This document shows positions 7,367-11,363 of a stretch of DNA of 11,363 bases, in pieces (positions within the stretch are counted from its first letter, which is position 1; each line of letters opens with the position of its first letter). The notes under the pieces were generated by a model. That model saw only the letters and a program-made list of their open reading frames with translations. It was not told where the DNA came from and did no database searches. A program made the position numbers and the translations under genes. Source of the DNA: Deltaproteobacteria bacterium. GTDB taxonomy: Bacteria > Desulfobacterota > Syntrophia > Syntrophales > UBA2210. The stretch covers positions 1 through 11,363 of the forward strand of contig JAFDAR010000080.1 of NCBI GenBank assembly GCA_019313735.1, in the 5' to 3' direction.

Positions 7367-7545
7367 ACTCGTAAAAAGTCTTTTCGTAGCGAATCCAAGC
7401 ATTTTGGGAAAAAGATGCTGGTAGTGACCGGCGTTAAAAAAATCTAACTGTTTGAAGTGCGCAAGCACGAGTTTTAGATTTTTAGCCGGGCAATAGCAGC
7501 ATCCCCAATCGGGTTCTGAGCGAAGAAAACTGACTTTTTGCGAAT
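7367..7545. repeat. Inverted-repeat element, copy A (TCGTAAAAAGTC ends)
   Basis: The element starts ACTCGTAAAAAGTC (7367-7380) and ends GACTTTTTGCGAAT (7532-7545). Its halves match copy B at 10041-10117 read on the opposite strand: AGCGAATCCAA on one side, and TTCTGAGCGAAGAAAACTGAC on the other. Copy A carries about 90 extra bases in the middle, themselves palindromic (7414-7503). It occupies most of the gap between the ThDP gene and the transporter, so it may separate transcription of the two blocks. No transposase is encoded, so a MITE-like or RNA-level role is inference. Confidence 0.8.
7414..7503. repeat. Nested imperfect hairpin within copy A
   Basis: The arm at 7414-7447 starts GATGCTGGTAGTGACCGGC and pairs with 7474-7503, which ends CCGGGCAATAGCAGCATC, with a few mismatches. 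At the tip, GTGC-GCAA-GCAC (7457-7468) forms a short stem closed by a GNRA-type loop if transcribed on the plus strand. Copy B lacks this block, so it is either a later insertion into copy A or an optional core lost from copy B. Confidence 0.7.
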
Positions 7546-7569
7546 TTGTCACAATTCAACATTGTCCTC

Positions 7570-7917
7570 TCACTCTGCCTTATATGCACCCAGGCTTGCC
7601 AGCGCGACGCTGCCGGGACTTATAACCGCCGGATCAGTCATCACATTGATGCATGTGGTCATGCCTGAGGCAAACGCCTCTTCAATGGCCGGATGAATGT
7701 CTTCAGGTCTTTCAACATACATCCCCTTGCCGCCAAGTGCCTCAACCAGCTTATGGTAATCCACTCTGCCTATGTGTGTGCCCTCTTTTATGGCATGACC
7801 CATCCTCAACTCCTGGCTGTGTCTTATCATCCCCCACCCCAGATCATTGCTGATCACCACGACTATGGGCAGCTTTCTCCTTATGGCAATCTCGAATTCC
7901 ATAAAATTAAAGCCCAC
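7570..7917 (-). pseudogene. Detached C-terminal third of the ThDP lyase gene
   Basis: This frame encodes the ThDP-binding C-terminal domain of the gene starting at 9163. The motif GDGSVGFNFMEFEIAIR, then SNDLGWG, is the family's GDG-x(n)-N cofactor signature; the conserved part begins upstream of the first GTG, at about 7944 (QSLIIGDGS). The tail continues through TCINVMTDPAVISPGS to AYKAE. The GTG at 7917 is not a credible natural start because it falls within the cofactor motif. The segment is in a different frame from the N-terminal part, and about 35-45 residues normally found between them are absent. Confidence 0.85.
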
Positions 7918-9163
7918 CGACCCGTCGCCTATAATGAGTGACTGTCCTCGTCATACCCATCCAGACCTGCGTATCGCCTCCGTCGGCCACGACGATATCA
8001 TCATCTCTGTCCATAAAGCCGTTCACCTCTTTTGCAAGGCGCATCGGATGTATGGGAACATTGTCGTTTTCCCAGTCGGGTATTGCCTGGGCCCTTCCAT
8101 CATCCTTCGCCTTCTTCAGGGTTGAAACCCAGCCGCCAAACCTGCTTTTAAGATCATCCCCAATACCCCTCTGACCGATTACCCTATTGCACTCTTTCAG
8201 AAAAGCCCCGATATCACTCATGACCGCAAGATCCACGGAACGGTTTCTACCTATCTCTTCCGGCTCGATATCGACCTGGATAATCCTGGCCTCTTTGTTG
8301 AAGATATCCCCGAATATATAGAATAATCCCATCCTCGAGCCGAGGAATATGATCAGATCGGCTGTCATATTTGCCGCCAGTGCCGCTCCCGGTCTGATCG
8401 CCAGTGATGATTCAAAACAGAGGGGGTGGGTATCGGGGATTGTCCCCCTTCCAAGTGACGAGGTAAACGCGGGAATGCCGGCATTTTCTACAAACCGGAC
8501 CAGTTCTTCCGCGGCATCCGAATACCACGCGCCGCTCCCCGCGATCACGATCGGGTTCTTCGCCTTCCCGATCATTTCTATGAATTCTCCCACTTTATCC
8601 GGGTCGACAGGACGCGAATTGACATCTGTATGTATCTTTTTTATCTTTCCGCAATTTGCCTCCGCGTTCAATACGTCAACAGGCAATTCAAGATAAACAG
8701 GGCCGGGCCTTCCGCTTGCCGCTGTGCGGTAGGCAAGGTCGATGAATTCGGGTATCCTCTCCGGATTGTAGCAAACGAAGGCCTTCTTCACCATCGGGCT
8801 TATAACAGGGAGCTGACACATGTCCTGGAGGTCAAGTTTTTCCGTTGACTCAAGTCCCACGCAACCGGAGATAAGAACCAGAGGCGAATTTGCCAGACGC
8901 GCGTTTGCTATCCCTGAAAGCGCGTTGGTAAATCCGGGACCTGCCGTGACCATCGCCGTGCCGGGGGTGCGCGTCATCCTCCCCCACGCCTCCGCCATAA
9001 ATACCGCCGCCTGTTCATGGCGCGTATCGAACAATTTGACAGACGAACCCTCAAGATACTGGTAAATCGGCGTTATATGACCGCCGCTTATCGTGAAAAT
9101 GTATTCGATTCCCCTTTCAATAAGGGACTGTGCCGCCAGCTGACCACCTGTTATCTTTTCCAC
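7907..9163 (-). CDS. ThDP-dependent lyase, benzaldehyde-lyase-like, truncated by internal deletion
   Basis: Only the N-terminal (Pyr) and middle domains of a ThDP enzyme of the acetolactate synthase/benzaldehyde lyase superfamily are in this frame. ITGGQLAAQSLIERG is followed by SGGHI with H29, DTRHE with E50 (the glutamate that activates ThDP) and LDLQ with Q113. From memory of the family, these equal the active-site H29, E50 and Q113 of Pseudomonas benzaldehyde lyase at the same numbers, which argues for acyloin cleavage or carboligation rather than acetolactate synthesis. The central domain runs from about 190 to 340. The frame is authentic to about GMTR (407) and then reads about 11 foreign residues to a stop. 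The start is GTG at 9163, with GGAGG seven bases upstream. It follows the SDR gene after 16 bases, so the two were co-transcribed. Without the cofactor half the product should be inactive. Confidence 0.87.
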   Translation of the reverse strand: MEKITGGQLAAQSLIERGIEYIFTISGGHITPIYQYLEGSSVKLFDTRHEQAAVFMAEAWGRMTRTPGTAMVTAGPGFTNALSGIANARLANSPLVLISGCVGLESTEKLDLQDMCQLPVISPMVKKAFVCYNPERIPEFIDLAYRTAASGRPGPVYLELPVDVLNAEANCGKIKKIHTDVNSRPVDPDKVGEFIEMIGKAKNPIVIAGSGAWYSDAAEELVRFVENAGIPAFTSSLGRGTIPDTHPLCFESSLAIRPGAALAANMTADLIIFLGSRMGLFYIFGDIFNKEARIIQVDIEPEEIGRNRSVDLAVMSDIGAFLKECNRVIGQRGIGDDLKSRFGGWVSTLKKAKDDGRAQAIPDWENDNVPIHPMRLAKEVNGFMDRDDDIVVADGGDTQVWMGMTRTVTHYRRRVGGL

Positions 9164-9179
9164 GCTTAATCCTCCATTC

Positions 9180-10019
9180 TTATAATTCCATCAATTGACC
9201 ACCGGTTACATTTATCGCCTGTCCGGTGATATAAGACGATTCATCAGACGCAAGCCACGCCACAAGATTCGCGACCTCTCCCGGCGTACCGATACGTCCC
9301 AGCGGGATAGTTTTGCACATTTCCTTTTCCCTCTCCTCAACGGTGGTCCCGTAGACCTCCGCCTCCAGACCGAAGCGCCATCTTTCCAGATCTGTCATTA
9401 TCTGGCCCGGACAGATCGCGTTCACGCGGATGCCGGCCCCCGCAAGCTCCGTTGCCATCACCTTTGTGAGCATAATCACGCCTGCCTTGGCCACCGCATA
9501 AGCCCCGTTGAACAGAGGCGGCTTTTTTCCCGCCCTTGATGCCGTGTTTATGATGTTTCCCCCCGCCCCCGTCATCATGGGGATAATCGCCCTCGAAACC
9601 TTGAATACACCGTGAAGGTTTACATCTATGGTTCTCATCCACGCGTCTTCGTCGTAGGTATGTGCCGCGTCGGGTACACCGAAGGATGCACCGGCGTTAT
9701 TACAGAGGATATCAACCCGCTCAAATTGTTTCCTTATACTGTCAATCATCTGCCCAATTGATTTATTATCTGTAATATCGACATCGACGGCCAGGGTTTT
9801 AACGCCAAAATTGCCTGCAAGTTTCCCCGCTATATCCTCCATTTCCTTCCATGTGCCTGTCTTTATCTTGTCTCCGACGAGAGTTTTCCCGAGATCGGCA
9901 ATAACGACATTCGCGCCGCAGGAAGCCAGCTTCTCCGCAATCGCGTAGCCGATTCCGGTCTTCTTCCCCGATCCTGTAACAACCGCCGTCTTCTTCTCCA
10001 GATCTTTATACACGATCAT
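9180..10019 (-). CDS. Short-chain dehydrogenase/reductase (classical SDR)
   Basis: This 279-residue classical SDR has the cofactor motif TGSGKKTGIG at 15-24, two residues longer than the usual TG-x3-GIG. D42 at the end of the second strand indicates NAD(H) use. It also has NNAG at 107-110 and a catalytic tetrad N134 (NLHG), S161, Y174 and K178 (YAVAK). The GRIGTPGEVANLVAWLASDESSYITGQAINVTGG run near the C-terminus is typical of FabG-like SDRs. ATG at 10019 is preceded by GGAAGGGGG, an acceptable ribosome site. The gene is first in the transcript that continues into the ThDP enzyme. A hydroxyketone, diol or aldehyde substrate would fit the neighbours, but the sequence does not specify it. It appears intact, unlike the gene after it. 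Confidence 0.93.
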   Translation of the reverse strand: MIVYKDLEKKTAVVTGSGKKTGIGYAIAEKLASCGANVVIADLGKTLVGDKIKTGTWKEMEDIAGKLAGNFGVKTLAVDVDITDNKSIGQMIDSIRKQFERVDILCNNAGASFGVPDAAHTYDEDAWMRTIDVNLHGVFKVSRAIIPMMTGAGGNIINTASRAGKKPPLFNGAYAVAKAGVIMLTKVMATELAGAGIRVNAICPGQIMTDLERWRFGLEAEVYGTTVEEREKEMCKTIPLGRIGTPGEVANLVAWLASDESSYITGQAINVTGGQLMEL

Positions 10020-10040
10020 CCCCCTTCCATGCTTTGATGC

Positions 10041-10117
10041 ATTCGTAAAAAGTCAGTTTTCTTCGCTCAGAATCATTTTGGGGATTTGGATTCGCTCCAA
10101 AAAGACTTTTTACGAGT
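10041..10117. repeat. Inverted-repeat element, copy B
   Basis: ATTCGTAAAAAGTC (10041-10054) pairs with GACTTTTTACGAGT (10104-10117). On the minus strand this 77-bp element matches both halves of copy A (7367-7545) but has a short centre. The octamer CATGCTTT occurs on each side (10028-10035 and 10122-10129) and may be a target-site duplication. The element lies in the predicted leader of the SDR transcript, so it would fold as a hairpin in that mRNA, about 20 bases before the start codon. Confidence 0.8.
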
Positions 10118-10149
10118 TTGTCATGCTTTACCATGAATGTCTTTCACGC

Positions 10150-10166
10150 AATGAATGCTATTCATT
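10150..10166. promoter_or_regulatory. Candidate repressor operator palindrome
   Basis: AATGAATGCTATTCATT has perfect 7-bp arms around GCT and overlaps the proposed minus-strand -10 box. It sits in the spacer between the divergent SDR and BASS genes. Its look recalls the TGAATGA/TCATTCA operators known for some TetR-type fatty-acid regulators. The TetR protein encoded at 2446-2976 is the obvious candidate to bind it, but this is inference. Confidence 0.45.
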
Positions 10167-10183
10167 ATCTGCACGCTTGTCAA
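10155..10183 (-). promoter_or_regulatory. Candidate sigma70 promoter for SDR-ThDP genes
   Basis: On the minus strand TTGACA (10178-10183) is a perfect -35 box, followed after 17 bases by TAGCAT (10155-10160), a four-of-six -10 box. Transcription would start near 10148 and give a leader of about 130 bases containing repeat copy B. The weak -10 box and overlapping palindrome suggest a regulated promoter. Confidence 0.5.
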
Positions 10184-10273
10184 CACTTTTTTAGTCACTG
10201 CTCCCGCAATGAGAAGATGTCATGCCAGAGGGTAACATAATCATATTGCATTAATATTGTGGTCATTATTCCA

Positions 10274-10303
10274 TTGACACACAAAGTTTACCCTGCTTAT
10301 ACT
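10274..10303 (+). promoter_or_regulatory. Strong sigma70-type promoter for the BASS gene
   Basis: TTGACA at 10274-10279 and TATACT at 10298-10303, 18 bases apart, are near consensus. Transcription would begin near 10310, giving a leader of about 60 bases. A small palindrome, ATATT-GCATT-AATAT (10243-10257), lies just upstream of the -35 box and could be an activator site, though AT-rich sequence makes such matches common. Confidence 0.6.
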
Positions 10304-10370
10304 TCGTCGGTCGAGATGCAATGTTTTGTTAAGGGGGAATAATCCACAACCGTCGAAAGGAGAGAAACGC

Positions 10371-11285
10371 ATGGATGCAGCGATTGTAGATCAGATCAGG
10401 CTTAACTTTAATGCTCAGGGTCTCTTGGTGGTTAATATGGCAATCGGGCTCATGATGTTAGGGGTCGCCCTGGACCTCAAGCTGGAAGATTTTAAGCGGG
10501 TCATTGTATCACCGAAGGCTCCTGCCATCGGGCTGGGCGCCCAGTTTATCCTGCTCCCCGCTTTTACCTTTTTGCTCGTCCTCATTATACGGCCTCAACC
10601 CTCCATAGCACTAGGAATGATTTTAGTGGCCGCATGCCCGGGAGGCAACCTGTCAAACATTATTACCTACCTGGCCAAAGGGAATTGTGCCCTGTCTATC
10701 AGCATGACTGCTATTTCCACAGCCGCGGCCATTGTAATGACCCCACTCAATCTGGCCTTGTGGGGCAGCCTTTACCCTCCCACTGACGAAATCTTGCGAA
10801 GGGTAAGCCTCAGCCCTATGGATGTGTTCATCACTATCTTCATGATCCTGGGCATTCCCTTGGCCATCGGCCTCACACTGTCACGTATTTTCCCAACACT
10901 CGCAGACAGGATCAGGCGCCCGTTCAAGATATTTACTCTTGTCTTTTTCGTTGTCATCGTCACTGGAGCCTTAGCGGCGAACTGGAGCATTTTCCTAAAG
11001 GTCATCGGGCTGGTTGTTATTTTCGTTTTTATCCACAATGCCTTAGCCCTCAACCTGGGCTACTGGTCAGGCCGGCTTTTCAAACTCGATGAGGTAGATT
11101 CACGGGCTGTCTGTATCGAAGTTGGAATCCAGAATTCCGCCCTTGGACTGGTTCTGGTCTTCAATTTTTTTGAAGGTTTGGGGGGAATGGCTATCCTTGT
11201 TGCATGGTGGGGAATCTGGCATATTATCGCCGGTTTGATCACGGCGTTCATATTTAACCGCCGGGCGCTACCAGCGGACCAGTAG
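10371..11285 (+). CDS. BASS-family (SLC10-like) sodium:organic anion symporter
   Basis: This 304-residue inner-membrane protein has about nine to ten hydrophobic segments and belongs to the bile acid:sodium symporter family. Two crossover signatures are present: CPGGNLSN at 89-96 and EVGIQNSALG at 250-259, whose E, Q and N correspond to the sodium-site residues of characterised ASBT homologues. Bacterial members carry pantoate, 2-keto acids and other organic anions, so 'bile acid' should not be taken literally. The ATG at 10371 is chosen because AAGGAGA lies about seven bases upstream; a TTG at 10326 would add 15 residues with no ribosome site. It is transcribed divergently from the SDR-ThDP genes and has its own promoter. 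It may import the substrate of the pathway. The gene looks intact. Confidence 0.93.
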   Translation: MDAAIVDQIRLNFNAQGLLVVNMAIGLMMLGVALDLKLEDFKRVIVSPKAPAIGLGAQFILLPAFTFLLVLIIRPQPSIALGMILVAACPGGNLSNIITYLAKGNCALSISMTAISTAAAIVMTPLNLALWGSLYPPTDEILRRVSLSPMDVFITIFMILGIPLAIGLTLSRIFPTLADRIRRPFKIFTLVFFVVIVTGALAANWSIFLKVIGLVVIFVFIHNALALNLGYWSGRLFKLDEVDSRAVCIEVGIQNSALGLVLVFNFFEGLGGMAILVAWWGIWHIIAGLITAFIFNRRALPADQ

Positions 11286-11309
11286 TTTTAGGAGATGGAC
11301 TGTAAAATA

Positions 11310-11359
11310 AAAAGGGGTCAGACTCGAATTAATTCCATAAATCGAGTCTGACCCCTTTT
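11310..11359. repeat. Perfect 18-bp palindrome, REP-like, possible terminator
   Basis: AAAAGGGGTCAGACTCGA (11310-11327) and its exact reverse complement (11342-11359) flank a 14-base loop. It begins 24 bases after the BASS stop codon and ends in CCCCTTTT, so the transcript would form a strong hairpin followed by a short U-run, consistent with intrinsic termination. The GGGGTCA head is related to the GGGGACA repeats at the other end of the window, suggesting the same class of dispersed element. Confidence 0.8.
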
Positions 11360-11363
11360 ATCA

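Noticed and set aside
7286..7552. Minus-strand 88-codon open frame MTNSQKVSFLRSE...
   Set aside because: It is a translation of repeat copy A plus the antisense start of nothing recognisable, overlaps the transporter start, and has no ribosome site of note; repeat elements often give such spurious frames.
2446..7950. Programmed ribosomal frameshifting as the explanation of the split genes
   Set aside because: No slippery heptamer is seen at the three sites; AOR shows a DNA duplication, the ThDP gene a deletion, and TetR only a GGG run.
10326..10370. TTG start for the BASS transporter
   Set aside because: No ribosome site precedes it and the extension contains the actual Shine-Dalgarno AAGGAGA for ATG 10371.

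Overview
The window (11.4 kb, roughly half G+C) looks like a chromosomal accessory region of an anaerobic bacterium. The best guess is a Desulfobacterota-type (former Deltaproteobacteria) genome. This rests on a tungsten/ferredoxin aldehyde oxidoreductase, a soluble REC-PAS-kinase and abundant short GGGG(A/T)CA-headed palindromes. It is an inference from gene content, because no rRNA or marker gene is present.

Layout, left to right. (1) 1-104: two REP-like palindromes. (2) 102-2240, minus: a soluble sensor kinase with an N-terminal receiver domain, bracketed by inverted copies of a 17-19 bp repeat. (3) 2265-2362: a 22-bp perfect inverted repeat. (4) 2373-7334, minus: four closely spaced genes, transcribed in the order DASS-type anion transporter, zinc MDR alcohol dehydrogenase, aldehyde:ferredoxin oxidoreductase (AOR), TetR regulator. 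(5) 7367-7545: a complex inverted-repeat element. (6) 7570-10019, minus: an SDR dehydrogenase followed by a thiamine-diphosphate (ThDP) enzyme resembling benzaldehyde lyase. (7) 10020-10370: a divergent intergenic region with a second copy of that element, a minus-strand promoter overlapped by a palindrome, and a strong sigma70-type promoter on the plus strand. (8) 10371-11285, plus: a BASS (SLC10-like) transporter. (9) 11310-11359: a perfect 18-bp palindrome that can act as a terminator.

The genes from SDR to TetR read as one catabolic locus. A plausible scheme is that dehydrogenases form an acyloin or hydroxyketone, the ThDP enzyme cleaves it to aldehydes, AOR oxidises these to acids with ferredoxin, and DASS and BASS carriers move the organic anions, with TetR as local repressor. 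The substrate cannot be read from the sequence.

The most striking result is that three genes of this locus carry independent lesions. AOR is frameshifted by an exact 26-bp tandem duplication. The ThDP enzyme has lost about 35-45 codons just before its GDGS cofactor motif and changed frame. TetR is cut short by a one-base frameshift that hides its last 25 codons. The transporters, the MDR dehydrogenase and the SDR remain open. Either the pathway is decaying in this lineage or the assembly needs checking here.
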